A stretch of 64,000 bases of DNA from Pedobacter steynii. Its GTDB lineage: Bacteria; Bacteroidota; Bacteroidia; Sphingobacteriales; Sphingobacteriaceae. The translations under genes and the position numbers were made by a program. Positions 1 through 8,328 of this stretch are shown here, one piece after another. The stretch covers positions 3,038,001 to 3,102,000 of the forward strand of contig NZ_CP017141.1 of NCBI RefSeq assembly GCF_001721645.1. The letters are read 5' to 3'. Position 1 is the first letter of the stretch; every line of letters begins with the position of its first letter. The notes beneath the pieces were generated by a model that did no database searches, was not told where the DNA came from, and saw nothing but the letters and a program-made list of their open reading frames with translations.

Positions 1-254
1 AGTTTGAGGACACTACGGCTCAAGGAACAATCAAAATCGCTTTGAAATACAATGCGATCACTAAGATCCCTGCAATCCGTACATTGACCCGTATCAGCAA
101 ACCAGGTTTAAGGCAATATGCCGGCGTAGAAAATATGCCAAGAGTATTAAACGGTTTAGGTATCGCAATCTTGTCTACATCTAAAGGTGTGATGACAGAT
201 AAAGAAGCAGCCAAACTAAACATTGGTGGCGAAGTTTTGTGTCACGTTTATTAA
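1..254 (+). CDS. rpsH: 30S ribosomal protein S8, C-terminal part
   Basis: This is the 3' part of the S8 gene; the 5' end lies before the window and the reading frame enters at base 3. The visible 83 residues run from FEDTTAQG to the end and carry the S8 C-terminal signature ([12 protein letters not shown], then GGEVLCHVY). S8 binds the central domain of 16S rRNA and, in other bacteria, represses the spc operon by binding its own mRNA. Its place directly before rplF is the standard spc order. The stop codon is three bases before the Shine-Dalgarno sequence of rplF, so the two genes are in one transcript. Confidence 0.97.
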   Translation, partial: FEDTTAQGTIKIALKYNAITKIPAIRTLTRISKPGLRQYAGVENMPRVLNGLGIAILSTSKGVMTDKEAAKLNIGGEVLCHVY

Positions 255-256
255 TT

Positions 257-264
257 AAAGGAGG
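257..264 (+). promoter_or_regulatory. Shine-Dalgarno sequence of rplF
   Basis: AAAGGAGG lies 8 bases before the rplF ATG. It is one of the few strong Shine-Dalgarno matches in this ribosomal operon; most neighbouring genes have none, which is usual in Bacteroidota. Confidence 0.8.
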
Positions 265-272
265 ATAGCAAA

Positions 273-830
273 ATGTCAAGAATAGGAAAAGCCCCAATTA
301 ATGTACCTGCAGGTGTAACGATTACAGTAGCTAAAGATAACTTGGTGACTGTTAAAGGACCTAAAGGAGAATTGACTCAAGCAGTTGATTCTGATATCAC
401 TGTAAGTCAGGAAGACGGAGTACTTACTGTATCCCGTCCCTCAGAGCAGAAAAGACACAAAGCATTGCACGGATTATACCGTTCATTGTTAAACAATATG
501 GTTGTTGGTGTAACAGAAGGATATAAAATTTCTCAGGAATTAGTAGGTGTTGGTTACCGTGCTACAAACACAGGAAACACATTAGACTTAGTTCTGGGTT
601 ATTCTCACCACTATGTATTCCAATTACCGGAAGAAATTAAAGTAACAACAACATCTGAAAAAGGTCAGACTCCTAAAATCATTTTAGAAAGTATTGACAA
701 ACAATTGATCGGACAAGTAGCAGCGAAAATCCGCTCGTTACGTACTCCTGAGCCATATAAAGGTAAAGGTATCAAGTTTGTAGGTGAAGTGTTAAGAAGA
801 AAAGCAGGTAAATCAGCTTCTAAAAAATAA
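273..830 (+). CDS. rplF: 50S ribosomal protein L6
   Basis: L6 binds 23S rRNA near the sarcin-ricin loop and the factor-binding site of the large subunit. The 185-residue product has the two alpha/beta repeats of the family and the C-terminal signature [19 protein letters not shown], close to the usual length (about 177 in E. coli). The start is fixed by the strong Shine-Dalgarno sequence upstream. It lies between rpsH and rplR with only 5 bases to the next gene, so it is cotranscribed. Nothing unusual. Confidence 0.98.
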   Translation: MSRIGKAPINVPAGVTITVAKDNLVTVKGPKGELTQAVDSDITVSQEDGVLTVSRPSEQKRHKALHGLYRSLLNNMVVGVTEGYKISQELVGVGYRATNTGNTLDLVLGYSHHYVFQLPEEIKVTTTSEKGQTPKIILESIDKQLIGQVAAKIRSLRTPEPYKGKGIKFVGEVLRRKAGKSASKK

Positions 831-835
831 TCAAA

Positions 836-1189
836 ATGGCAGGAAAAAAATTATCTCGTAGAGATCGTATAAAAAAAGGAATCAGAAAAAGATTAACAGG
901 TTCTGAAAGCCGTCCACGTCTATCGGTATATAGAAGCAATAAAGGAATTTATGCTCAAATCATTAACGACGTAACCGGTAATACAATTGTATCAGCTTCG
1001 TCTTTATCAAAAGACTTTTCTGGAACTGGAAACAAATCTGAACAATCAGTAGCTGTAGGTAAATTAGTAGCTGAAAAAGCGATCGCAGCTGGTGTTAAAG
1101 AAGTAGTTTTCGATAGAAATGGCTATTTGTACCATGGACGTGTTAAATCGTTGGCAGAAGGTGCTCGCGAAGCTGGTTTAGTATTTTAA
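836..1189 (+). CDS. rplR: 50S ribosomal protein L18
   Basis: L18 binds 5S rRNA and docks it on the large subunit. The 117-residue product has the same length as the E. coli protein and shows the basic N-terminus ([17 protein letters not shown]), [18 protein letters not shown], and the C-terminal [26 protein letters not shown]. It sits 5 bases after rplF and 18 before rpsE, in spc operon order. Confidence 0.98.
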   Translation: MAGKKLSRRDRIKKGIRKRLTGSESRPRLSVYRSNKGIYAQIINDVTGNTIVSASSLSKDFSGTGNKSEQSVAVGKLVAEKAIAAGVKEVVFDRNGYLYHGRVKSLAEGAREAGLVF

Positions 1190-1207
1190 TCTGAAAATAG
1201 GATAAGA

Positions 1208-1726
1208 ATGTCAACTATCAATATAAAAAGAGTTAAGACTAGCGAGATCGAATTAAAAGATCGTTTAGTTAGCATACAACGTGTTGCCAAAGTAACTAAA
1301 GGTGGACGTACTTTCAGCTTCTCAGCCATCGTGGTTGTGGGAGATGAAAACGGAATCGTAGGTTACGGTTTAGGTAAAGCAAAAGAGGTAACTGAAGCAA
1401 TTGCTAAAGGTATCGATGATGCTAAAAAGAACTTGGTAAAAGTTCCTCTGTTAAACGGTACTGTTCCTCATGAGCAAATCGGTAAATTCTCTGGTGGTTT
1501 TGTATTAATCAAACCAGCAGCAGTAGGTACAGGTGTTATTGCAGGTGGTGCAATGCGTGCAGTATTAGAGAGTGCCGGAGTACATAACGTATTGGCAAAG
1601 TCTAAAGGTTCATCAAATCCTCACAACGTGGTAAAAGCAACTGTTGATGCTTTAACTAAAATGCGCGATGCTTATACTGTCGCTCAGCAACGTGGTGTCG
1701 ATTTAAATAAAGTTTTTAACGGATAA
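1208..1726 (+). CDS. rpsE: 30S ribosomal protein S5
   Basis: S5 helps decoding accuracy and mRNA unwinding at the entry channel. The 172-residue protein has the N-terminal S5 double-stranded-RNA-binding domain ([30 protein letters not shown]) and the C-terminal fold ([32 protein letters not shown]). Length matches the family (167 in E. coli). The rpmD start follows 4 bases after the stop. Confidence 0.98.
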   Translation: MSTINIKRVKTSEIELKDRLVSIQRVAKVTKGGRTFSFSAIVVVGDENGIVGYGLGKAKEVTEAIAKGIDDAKKNLVKVPLLNGTVPHEQIGKFSGGFVLIKPAAVGTGVIAGGAMRAVLESAGVHNVLAKSKGSSNPHNVVKATVDALTKMRDAYTVAQQRGVDLNKVFNG

Positions 1727-1730
1727 TATT

Positions 1731-1910
1731 ATGGCTAAGATCAAAATAACCCAGGTAAAAAGCATTATCGATAGAAGCGAACGCCAAAAAAGAACGATGA
1801 AAGCATTAGGTTTAACTAAAATGAACCAAAGTGTAGAAGTGGAAGCTAACGCTGCCATCATCGGAATGGTGAGAAAAGTGAATCACTTAGTTGCTATAGA
1901 GAGTATATAA
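1731..1910 (+). CDS. rpmD: 50S ribosomal protein L30
   Basis: This short gene encodes 59 residues, beginning MAKIKITQVKSIIDRSERQK and containing the L30 core TMKALGLTKMNQSVEVE followed by IIGMVRKVNHLVAIE. The length is exactly typical for bacterial L30. Its place between rpsE (4 bases before) and rplO agrees with the spc operon. L30 is a small, non-universal protein of the large subunit. After its stop comes an unusually wide gap of 108 bases with two stem-loops before rplO. Confidence 0.97.
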   Translation: MAKIKITQVKSIIDRSERQKRTMKALGLTKMNQSVEVEANAAIIGMVRKVNHLVAIESI

Positions 1911-1913
1911 ATT

Positions 1914-1962
1914 TTTAAAGGTTGTAAATGTAGTTTATATAATTACATTTGCAACCTTTAAA
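1914..1962 (+). promoter_or_regulatory. Long stem-loop between rpmD and rplO
   Basis: Arms 1914-1932 and 1944-1962 pair over 19 bp with a single G-U pair, around an 11-base AT-rich loop. It begins 4 bases after the rpmD stop. There is no run of T directly after it, only AAATATGTTTAAT-like sequence, so it looks more like an attenuator, RNA-stability element or processing site than a full terminator. Essential genes lie downstream, so any termination must be partial unless a promoter lies in the gap. Confidence 0.7.
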
Positions 1963-1973
1963 TATGTTTAATC

Positions 1974-2004
1974 GTTGCCCTGATTAGTGAAAGCGAAGGG
2001 CAGC
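1974..2004 (+). promoter_or_regulatory. Second stem-loop in the rplO leader
   Basis: GTTGCCCT (1974-1981) pairs with AGGGCAGC (1997-2004) over 8 bp with one G-U pair and a 15-base purine-rich loop. It ends 14 bases before the rplO ATG, so folding could affect ribosome access to rplO. It is separate from the long stem-loop just upstream. Confidence 0.5.
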
Positions 2005-2018
2005 ACAAGTTTCAAAAA

Positions 2019-2465
2019 ATGAACTTAAGTAATCTAAAACCTGCATCAGGTTCTACAAAAAACAGTAAGAGAATTGGTCGTGGTACCGGTTCGGGACGCG
2101 GTGGTACATCTACACGTGGACACAAAGGTGCTGGATCTCGTTCAGGTCATAAAACCAAAATTGGTTTTGAGGGTGGACAGATGCCATTACAACGTCGTGT
2201 ACCTAAGGTAGGTTTCAAACCTATTAACCGTGTTGAATATGTAAGCGTTAACTTAGACGTATTACAAGGATTAGCAGAGAAATTTAGCTTAACTACAATT
2301 GATTTTGCTACATTGCAGGATCATGGTTTAGCTCATAAAAATGACCTTGTTAAAATTCTTGGTCGTGGTGAAGTTAAAACTAAGTTAGAAGTTAAAGCAC
2401 ATGCTTTTTCTGCAACCGCACAAAAAGCTATTGAGGCTGTTGGAGGCTCAATCGAAAAATTGTAA
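2019..2465 (+). CDS. rplO: 50S ribosomal protein L15
   Basis: L15 is a late-assembling 23S rRNA-binding protein. The 148-residue product has the extended glycine/arginine-rich N-terminus ([18 protein letters not shown]), [18 protein letters not shown] and the globular C-terminal domain ending in GGSIEKL. The length fits the family (144 in E. coli). It follows a 108-base structured gap and precedes secY by 3 bases, so secY translation is probably coupled to it. Confidence 0.98.
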   Translation: MNLSNLKPASGSTKNSKRIGRGTGSGRGGTSTRGHKGAGSRSGHKTKIGFEGGQMPLQRRVPKVGFKPINRVEYVSVNLDVLQGLAEKFSLTTIDFATLQDHGLAHKNDLVKILGRGEVKTKLEVKAHAFSATAQKAIEAVGGSIEKL

Positions 2466-2468
2466 TTA

Positions 2469-3803
2469 ATGAAGAAGCTGTTTACTACTTTAAGTAATAT
2501 TTGGAAAATTCAAGAATTGAAAGAGCGTATTGTATTTACGCTCATGATTCTTTTGGTTTATAGGTTTGTATCTCATGTGGTTCTTCCAGGTGTTGATGCA
2601 ACTCTTTTAGGCAATAATGAGAAGTCTGGACTTTTGGGTCTCTTGGATATGTTTGCCGGAGGTTCGTTTTCACGGGTATCTATCCTTGCCTTGGGTGTTA
2701 TGCCTTATATTTCTGCCTCAATTGTAGTTCAGCTATTAGGTATTGCTGTTCCTTCCTTCCAGAAAATGCAAAAGGAGGGTGAAAGTGGCAGGAAGAAACT
2801 AAATCAAATTACGCGTTACCTGACGGTAGCCATTACAGCTGTTCAGGCTGTAGGTTATGTTAAAACACAGGTTCCAGCAGAAGCAATCGTTATTGATCAT
2901 GCTTTGTTTTATGTAATGGCAACATTCGTGTTGGCAGCAGGAACATTGTTTGTGATGTGGTTAGGTGAGAAAATCACCGATAAAGGTATTGGAAATGGTA
3001 TTTCACTAATCATTATGGTTGGTATTATCGCCAGATTGCCAATCGCTTTATATCAGGAGGTTACTTCAAGATTTGTTGGCGCAGGCTTAATAGCCCTTGT
3101 TGTGGAAATCGTAGCCTTATTTGCAGTAGTGATGTTTACCATCATGATTGTTCAGGGTGTACGTAAAGTACCTGTTCAATATGCGAAAAGGATTGTGGGT
3201 AACAGACAATTTGGTGGGGTAAGACAGTACATTCCTTTAAAAGTGAATGCTGCCGGTGTAATGCCAATCATCTTTGCTCAGGCATTGATGTTTATCCCTG
3301 GATTTATTCCTCAGTTCTTCCCTTCATTGCAGAATACCTGGTTGGTTCAGTTCAGTGACTATACTTCATTAGCGTATAGCTTAACTTTTGGCTTTTTAAT
3401 CATTGCGTTTACATTCTTTTATACTGCAATTACCGTTAACCCTACTCAAATGTCGGACGACATGAAGAAGAATGGTGGTTTCATTCCTGGTATCAAACCA
3501 GGTCTTGCTACTTCAAGCTTCATTGATGATGTAATTTCGAAGATCACCTTCCCAGGTGCTGTCTTCCTGGCTATCATTGCGATCCTTCCTTCTATAGCGG
3601 TTAAATTTGGTATCAAGTCGGAATTTGCCCATTTCTATGGTGGAACTTCCTTATTGATTCTGGTTGGTGTGGTATTGGATACTTTGCAACAGATCGAAAG
3701 TTATTTGTTAATGCGTCATTACGATGGTTTAATGAAAACAGGTAGAGTTACCGGCCGCACAGGAATTCCTGCTGCAGCAAGCGGTAGCAATGCGGTGATC
3801 TAA
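2469..3803 (+). CDS. secY: Protein translocase subunit SecY
   Basis: SecY is the channel of the Sec translocon in the inner membrane. The 444-residue product shows the expected ten hydrophobic segments, the plug region and the conserved GIGNGISLIIMVGIIARLP segment (about residues 174-192), the cytosolic loop QGVRKVPVQYAKR that binds SecA or ribosomes, and MPIIFAQALMFIP. Its position after rplO is standard. adk, which follows secY in many Gram-positive bacteria, is missing; map follows after 8 bases. Confidence 0.98.
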   Translation: MKKLFTTLSNIWKIQELKERIVFTLMILLVYRFVSHVVLPGVDATLLGNNEKSGLLGLLDMFAGGSFSRVSILALGVMPYISASIVVQLLGIAVPSFQKMQKEGESGRKKLNQITRYLTVAITAVQAVGYVKTQVPAEAIVIDHALFYVMATFVLAAGTLFVMWLGEKITDKGIGNGISLIIMVGIIARLPIALYQEVTSRFVGAGLIALVVEIVALFAVVMFTIMIVQGVRKVPVQYAKRIVGNRQFGGVRQYIPLKVNAAGVMPIIFAQALMFIPGFIPQFFPSLQNTWLVQFSDYTSLAYSLTFGFLIIAFTFFYTAITVNPTQMSDDMKKNGGFIPGIKPGLATSSFIDDVISKITFPGAVFLAIIAILPSIAVKFGIKSEFAHFYGGTSLLILVGVVLDTLQQIESYLLMRHYDGLMKTGRVTGRTGIPAAASGSNAVI

Positions 3804-3811
3804 AATATTGC

Positions 3812-4597
3812 ATGTCTAAGATCTATTACAAATCTCCGGAGGAGATCGAGTTAATCAGAGAGAGTTCTTTACTCGTATCTAAAACCTTGGCTGAAGTAGC
3901 TAAAGTAATTGGTCCGGGCATCACAACAAAAAAATTGAATGACCTGGCTGAAACGTTTATTAAAGACCATGGAGCAATCCCTGCTTTTTTAAACTATAAC
4001 GGCTTCCCATATTCACTATGTATTTCGCCTAATGAGCAGGTTGTTCATGGCTTTCCTGGTGAGTATGTGATACAGGAAGGAGATCTGATCTCTGTTGACT
4101 GTGGGGTCATTCTAAATAAGTTCTTTGGTGATTCTGCTTATACGTTCTCCATTGGAGAAATTGATGCAGAAAAAGAGAAACTGGTTGAGGTGACTAAAGA
4201 ATGCTTAAGACTTGCCATAGAGAAGGCTGTCGTAGGATCTAGAATCGGAGATGTAGGCTATGCTGTACAGGCGCATGCGGAGGCGAATGGATTTGGTGTG
4301 GTGAAAGAATTAGTCGGTCACGGAGTTGGAGTTCAATTACACGAAAAACCCGAAGTGCCAAATTATGGCAAAAGGGGAAGTGGAATTAAACTGGAAGAGG
4401 GGATGGTGATTGCTATTGAGCCAATGATCAATGCAGGTACAGCTGGTGTTAAGTTCTGGTCTGACGGCTGGACAGTAACCAGTAAAGACAATAGGCCATC
4501 TGCTCACTTTGAGCATACGGTGGCGGTTAAAAAGGGTAATGCAGATGTTTTATCGACCTTTTCAGTAATTGAAGAAGTTTTAAATAAAAAAAAGTAA
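3812..4597 (+). CDS. map: Type I methionine aminopeptidase
   Basis: Removes the initiator methionine from nascent proteins in the cytosol. The 261-residue length and the five metal ligands of the family can be assigned: Asp in ISVDCGV, Asp in FGDSAYTF, His in VGHGVGVQLHEKP, Glu in AIEPMINAG and Glu in HFEHTVAV. No N-terminal extension, so this is the type Ia form. It is 8 bases downstream of secY and followed by a possible new promoter for infA. Confidence 0.97.
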   Translation: MSKIYYKSPEEIELIRESSLLVSKTLAEVAKVIGPGITTKKLNDLAETFIKDHGAIPAFLNYNGFPYSLCISPNEQVVHGFPGEYVIQEGDLISVDCGVILNKFFGDSAYTFSIGEIDAEKEKLVEVTKECLRLAIEKAVVGSRIGDVGYAVQAHAEANGFGVVKELVGHGVGVQLHEKPEVPNYGKRGSGIKLEEGMVIAIEPMINAGTAGVKFWSDGWTVTSKDNRPSAHFEHTVAVKKGNADVLSTFSVIEEVLNKKK

Positions 4598-4616
4598 ATA
4601 ATTAAATTTTTTTATT

Positions 4617-4624
4617 TAATTTTG
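4617..4624 (+). promoter_or_regulatory. Possible -7 promoter element before infA
   Basis: TAATTTTG matches the Bacteroidota -7 consensus TAnnTTTG and lies 45 bases before infA, just after map. No clear TTG -33 element sits at the expected distance, so this is a weak call for an internal promoter driving infA-rpmJ-rpsM-rpsK-rpsD. Confidence 0.4.
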
Positions 4625-4668
4625 CAACCCTGTTTAGTAGCAGCTAATTAAGTAAAAATCAATATTAT

Positions 4669-4887
4669 ATGGCTAAACAAGCCTCAATTGAACAAGACGG
4701 TGTAATAAGAGAAGCACTATCCAATGCCATGTTCCGGGTGGAACTAGAGAATGGTCATGAGATAATAGCTCATATTTCAGGTAAGATGAGGATGCACTAC
4801 ATCAAGATTCTTCCTGGAGACAAAGTCAAATTAGAGATGTCGCCTTACGATTTATCAAAAGGCAGGATTACTTATAGATATAAATAA
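4669..4887 (+). CDS. infA: Translation initiation factor IF-1
   Basis: IF-1 occupies the ribosomal A site during initiation. The 72-residue product is a single OB-fold (S1-like) domain with the family sequence [40 protein letters not shown] and [10 protein letters not shown]; the length matches E. coli exactly. It is part of the secY-map-infA-rpmJ-rpsM order found in many bacteria. The rpmJ ATG begins one base after its stop codon. Confidence 0.98.
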   Translation: MAKQASIEQDGVIREALSNAMFRVELENGHEIIAHISGKMRMHYIKILPGDKVKLEMSPYDLSKGRITYRYK

Positions 4888-4888
4888 A

Positions 4889-5005
4889 ATGAAAGTTAGG
4901 TCATCAATTAAAAAACGTAGCGCTGATTGCAAGATTATTCGTCGTAAAGGTAAACTTTTCGTGATTAACAAGAAGAATCCAAAATACAAGCAACGTCAAG
5001 GTTAA
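4889..5005 (+). CDS. rpmJ: 50S ribosomal protein L36, zinc-free type
   Basis: A 38-residue protein starting [20 protein letters not shown] and ending [11 protein letters not shown], the standard L36 length and ends. The zinc-ribbon form of L36 has three Cys and one His; here only one Cys (residue 14) remains, and the other ligand positions are Ser, Asn and Tyr, so this copy should not bind zinc (the C-minus type). It starts one base after the infA stop, so translation is probably coupled. Confidence 0.96.
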   Translation: MKVRSSIKKRSADCKIIRRKGKLFVINKKNPKYKQRQG

Positions 5006-5025
5006 GAAATTATTGAATTTGATGA

Positions 5026-5052
5026 AGATTGAATGTACAGGTTACTCAATCT
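5026..5052 (+). promoter_or_regulatory. Stem-loop in the leader of rpsM
   Basis: AGATTGA (5026-5032) pairs with TCAATCT (5046-5052) around a 13-base loop, in the 80-base gap before rpsM. It is short and AT-rich. In E. coli the rpsM leader holds the S4-binding pseudoknot that controls the alpha operon; whether this element is equivalent cannot be judged from sequence alone. Confidence 0.35.
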
Positions 5053-5085
5053 CGTTCATTCAGTTAATCAAACATTAGTACAAAT

Positions 5086-5463
5086 ATGGCAAGGATATCA
5101 GGTATTGATTTACCAAGAAACAAAAGAGGCGAAATTGGTCTTACTTACATCTTCGGAGTAGGAAGATCAACTGCACAACGTATTTTAACGGAAGCAGGTA
5201 TCGATTTTAACAAGAAAGTACAAGATTGGTCTGACGATGAGTTGTCAGCAATCCGTACCATCATCAACGACGGCGTAAAAGTAGAAGGTGCTTTACGTTC
5301 AGAAGTTCAGTTGAACATTAAACGTTTAATGGATATCGGTTGTTACCGTGGATTACGTCACAGAAAAGGTTTGCCAGTACGTGGACAACGTACTAAAAAC
5401 AACTCTCGTACACGTAAAGGCAAGAGAAAAACAGTTGCTAACAAGAAAAAAGCTACTAAATAA
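5086..5463 (+). CDS. rpsM: 30S ribosomal protein S13
   Basis: S13 sits in the head of the small subunit and contacts the large subunit and P-site tRNA. The 125-residue product begins [26 protein letters not shown] and has the helix-hairpin region [11 protein letters not shown] and the C-terminal tail [25 protein letters not shown] that reaches tRNA. It opens the alpha-operon block (rpsM-rpsK-rpsD-rpoA-rplQ), with rpsK 21 bases downstream. Confidence 0.98.
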   Translation: MARISGIDLPRNKRGEIGLTYIFGVGRSTAQRILTEAGIDFNKKVQDWSDDELSAIRTIINDGVKVEGALRSEVQLNIKRLMDIGCYRGLRHRKGLPVRGQRTKNNSRTRKGKRKTVANKKKATK

Positions 5464-5484
5464 AATTAGTACTGAATAAGAATT

Positions 5485-5874
5485 ATGGCTAAGAGTAAAA
5501 AAGTTACCAAAAAGCGTATTGTTGTTATTGAGCCTGTTGGTCAGGCACACATCAATGCTACTTTTAACAATATCATTGTTACTTTAACAAATAACAACGG
5601 TCAAACTATTTCATGGTCTTCTGCAGGTAAAATGGGATTCAAGGGTTCTAAAAAGAACACTCCTTATGCAGCAGGTCAGGCTGCATCAGATTGCGGTAAA
5701 GTAGCATTTGATTTAGGTCTGCGTAAAGTAGAAGTTTTTGTTAAAGGTCCAGGTTCAGGTCGTGAGTCTGCAATTAGAACATTGCAAATCTCAGGTATCG
5801 AAGTAACCTCTATCAAAGATATCACACCGCTTCCGCACAACGGATGTCGTCCTCCTAAGAAGAGAAGAGTTTAA
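5485..5874 (+). CDS. rpsK: 30S ribosomal protein S11
   Basis: S11 lies on the platform of the small subunit near the E site. The 129-residue protein (same length as E. coli) carries [51 protein letters not shown] and the C-terminal [17 protein letters not shown] signature. It lies between rpsM and rpsD in the usual order. Confidence 0.98.
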   Translation: MAKSKKVTKKRIVVIEPVGQAHINATFNNIIVTLTNNNGQTISWSSAGKMGFKGSKKNTPYAAGQAASDCGKVAFDLGLRKVEVFVKGPGSGRESAIRTLQISGIEVTSIKDITPLPHNGCRPPKKRRV

Positions 5875-5938
5875 TAATTAACTTTTAAAGCTAAGAGTCT
5901 GCAGTTTAAGGCTGCATGATACTTTAAAACAAAAAGCA

Positions 5939-6547
5939 ATGGCAAGATATACAGGACCTAAGTCCAAAATAGCCCGTAAATTCAGAGAGCCAATTTTCGG
6001 CCCTGATAAGGTTTTAGATAGAAAAAATTATCCTCCTGGACAGCATGGTGCTTCCAAAAGAAGAGGAAAACAATCCGAGTACGCAGTACAGTTAATGGAA
6101 AAACAAAAGGTTAAATATACTTATGGTGTATTAGAACGTCAGTTCCGTAACCTTTTCACCAAAGCATCTTCACGTGAAGGTATCACTGGTGATAACTTAT
6201 TGCAATTATTAGAAGCTCGTTTAGATAACACAGTATACAGATTAGGTATTGCTACAACACGTTCAGCTGCCCGTCAGTTAGTTAGCCATAAACACGTAAC
6301 AGTTAACGGTGAAGTAGTAAATATCCCTTCATATCAATTAAAAGCTGGTGATGTTGTTGCAGTTCGCGAAAAGTCTAAGACTTTAGAAGCGATTACCAAT
6401 TCAGTAGCAGGTAGAGTAATCAATAAATTCAATTGGTTAGACTGGAATGCAAGTGAATTGACAGGTAAGTTCTTAACTTACCCTAACCGTGACGAGATCC
6501 CAGAAAATATCAAAGAGAACCTTATAGTAGAGTTATACTCTAAGTAA
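5939..6547 (+). CDS. rpsD: 30S ribosomal protein S4
   Basis: S4 starts assembly of the 16S rRNA 5' domain and in E. coli represses the alpha operon. The 202-residue product has the N-terminal domain ([20 protein letters not shown]) and the S4 RNA-binding domain (about residues 92-155: [38 protein letters not shown]). There are no N-terminal zinc-binding cysteines, so this is the zinc-free type. A 64-base gap precedes it, and a perfect 11-bp hairpin separates it from rpoA. Confidence 0.98.
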   Translation: MARYTGPKSKIARKFREPIFGPDKVLDRKNYPPGQHGASKRRGKQSEYAVQLMEKQKVKYTYGVLERQFRNLFTKASSREGITGDNLLQLLEARLDNTVYRLGIATTRSAARQLVSHKHVTVNGEVVNIPSYQLKAGDVVAVREKSKTLEAITNSVAGRVINKFNWLDWNASELTGKFLTYPNRDEIPENIKENLIVELYSK

Positions 6548-6554
6548 TATATTT

Positions 6555-6581
6555 AGTGAATTGCCTTCTGGGCAATTCACT
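6555..6581 (+). terminator. Hairpin between rpsD and rpoA (attenuator-like)
   Basis: AGTGAATTGCC (6555-6565) pairs perfectly with GGCAATTCACT (6571-6581), loop TTCTG, followed by TTATTTCATT. It begins 7 bases after the rpsD stop and 45 bases before rpoA. It resembles an intrinsic terminator with a broken U-tract. A partial terminator here would lower rpoA mRNA relative to the ribosomal protein genes upstream. Confidence 0.6.
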
Positions 6582-6625
6582 TTATTTCATTACATAATTT
6601 TAATAACGATCTAAAAACATTATAA

Positions 6626-7618
6626 ATGGCAATTTTAGCATTTCAGAAACCCGATAAGGTAATCATGCAGAAATCAACCGATTTCGATGGTATATTTGAA
6701 TTTCGTCCTTTAGAGCCCGGTTTCGGTGTAACAATTGGTAACGCCCTAAGAAGAATTTTACTTTCTTCATTAGAAGGTTATGCCATTACAAGTATTCGTT
6801 TTTCTGGCGTATCTCACGAGTTTTCTACAATGAAAGGTGTTGTAGAAGATTTGACGGAAATCATCCTTAACTTAAAACAAGTGCGTTTTAAAAAAGTTGG
6901 TGATTCTGGTGATTCTGAAAAAGTTTTCATTTTAGTAAACGGTCAAGATCAGTTTACTGCTGGAGATATTACAAAATTCTCTAACAACTTCGAGGTTCTT
7001 AACCCTGATTTCGTTATTTGTAACATGGAGAAAACGGTAACTTTAGAGGTAGAATTAACTATCAATAAAGGTCGCGGTTATGTTCCTGCTGAAGAAAATA
7101 AAATCAATGATGCTGTAGTTGGTGTAATTGCGATCGATTCGATCTTTACCCCAATGAAAAATGTAAAATACACGATTGAAAACTATCGTGTTGAACAAAA
7201 AACAGATTATGAAAAATTAATATTAGATATCTCTACAGATGGTTCTATCCATCCTGAAGAAGCACTAAAAGAAGCTGCGAAAATTTTAATCCAGCACTTT
7301 ATGTTGTTCTCTGATGAGAATTTGGTATTAGAATCTCAAGCTAAGGAAGAAACTAAAGAGGTAGATGAGGAAATTCTGCATATGCGTAAGATCCTTAAAA
7401 CTGAACTGGTTGATTTAGATCTTTCTGTACGTGCTTTAAATTGCTTAAAAGCAGCTGATATCCGTACTTTAGCGGACCTGGTTTCTTACGATGTAGCTGA
7501 TATGTTAAAATTCAGAAACTTCGGTAAAAAATCATTGACAGAGATTCAGGAATTGGTGAAATCTAAAAGCTTATCTTTCGGTATGAACTTATCGAAATTT
7601 AAACTGGACGAAGAATAA
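6626..7618 (+). CDS. rpoA: DNA-directed RNA polymerase subunit alpha
   Basis: Alpha dimerises to seed RNA polymerase assembly and its C-terminal domain contacts DNA and activators. The 330-residue protein shows the N-terminal domain ([20 protein letters not shown], about residues 26-45; [10 protein letters not shown]) and the C-terminal domain ([20 protein letters not shown] then [16 protein letters not shown], about residues 260-315). An acidic linker of about 20 residues ([15 protein letters not shown]) joins them. It lies between rpsD and rplQ as usual. Confidence 0.98.
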   Translation: MAILAFQKPDKVIMQKSTDFDGIFEFRPLEPGFGVTIGNALRRILLSSLEGYAITSIRFSGVSHEFSTMKGVVEDLTEIILNLKQVRFKKVGDSGDSEKVFILVNGQDQFTAGDITKFSNNFEVLNPDFVICNMEKTVTLEVELTINKGRGYVPAEENKINDAVVGVIAIDSIFTPMKNVKYTIENYRVEQKTDYEKLILDISTDGSIHPEEALKEAAKILIQHFMLFSDENLVLESQAKEETKEVDEEILHMRKILKTELVDLDLSVRALNCLKAADIRTLADLVSYDVADMLKFRNFGKKSLTEIQELVKSKSLSFGMNLSKFKLDEE

Positions 7619-7636
7619 TCCATACCAAACATTAAA

Positions 7637-7698
7637 TAACAATATTGTTAATAGTGTATAATTCCCTCAGATAAAATATCAAAGAGACGGTATACACT
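7637..7698 (+). promoter_or_regulatory. Inverted repeats in the rplQ leader
   Basis: The 94-base gap between rpoA and rplQ holds a 14-base perfect palindrome, TAACAATATTGTTA (7637-7650), and a second pair AGTGTATA (7653-7660) / TATACACT (7691-7698) enclosing 30 bases. They may form RNA structure in the rplQ leader or act at the DNA level. Function is unknown. Confidence 0.4.
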
Positions 7699-7712
7699 GA
7701 ATAAAATCAAAA

Positions 7713-8255
7713 ATGAGACACGGTAAAAAAGTAAACCACTTAGGAAGAACAGATTCACATCGTAAGGCGATGTTGGCTAACATGGCTTCATCGTTAATTA
7801 AGCACAAAAGAATTTCAACTACTTTAGCTAAAGCAAAAGCTTTACGTATGTATGTTGAACCTCTTTTAACAAAATCTAAAACTGATACTACTCACTCACG
7901 TCGTATCGTTTTCGGTTACTTACAAGATAAAGAAACTGTTACTGAATTGTTCCGTGACGTTGCAGCTAAGATTGCTAACCGTCCGGGTGGTTATACAAGA
8001 ATCATTAAATTAAACAACCGTTTAGGTGATAACGCTGAGATGGCTTTAATTGAATTGGTTGATTACAATGAAGTTTACGGTAAAGAAGCTGAATCTGCTG
8101 AGAAGAAAACTACACGTCGTGGTAGAACCAAAGCTAAAAAAGCTGATGCACCTAAAGCTGAGAAAGTTGAAGTTGCTGAAGAAGCTCCGGCTACTGAAGA
8201 AGCAACTCCAGAAGTACCTGCAGCTGAAGCGAAAACTGAAGATAAAGGCGAATAA
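7713..8255 (+). CDS. rplQ: 50S ribosomal protein L17 with long acidic/Lys-rich tail
   Basis: L17 binds 23S rRNA near the exit tunnel. Residues 1 to about 115 are the standard L17 domain ([64 protein letters not shown]). After that comes a tail of about 60 residues made of Lys, Ala, Glu and Pro ([13 protein letters not shown], then [19 protein letters not shown]), giving 180 residues against 127 in E. coli. Such tails are common in Bacteroidota L17. The gene ends the ribosomal operon and is followed by a strong terminator. Confidence 0.98.
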   Translation: MRHGKKVNHLGRTDSHRKAMLANMASSLIKHKRISTTLAKAKALRMYVEPLLTKSKTDTTHSRRIVFGYLQDKETVTELFRDVAAKIANRPGGYTRIIKLNNRLGDNAEMALIELVDYNEVYGKEAESAEKKTTRRGRTKAKKADAPKAEKVEVAEEAPATEEATPEVPAAEAKTEDKGE

Positions 8256-8278
8256 TTTATTCCCTCATCAACATAAAG

Positions 8279-8308
8279 AAACCCTGTCCGATTCGGACAG
8301 GGTTTTTT
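8279..8308 (+). terminator. Intrinsic terminator of the ribosomal protein operon
   Basis: AAACCCTGTCCG pairs perfectly with CGGACAGGGTTT around the loop ATT, then a run of T. It lies 23 bases after the rplQ stop and before the convergent 2H phosphoesterase gene, and can serve both strands. Confidence 0.92.
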
Positions 8309-8328
8309 GTATAGCTATTTTTTTTGAT

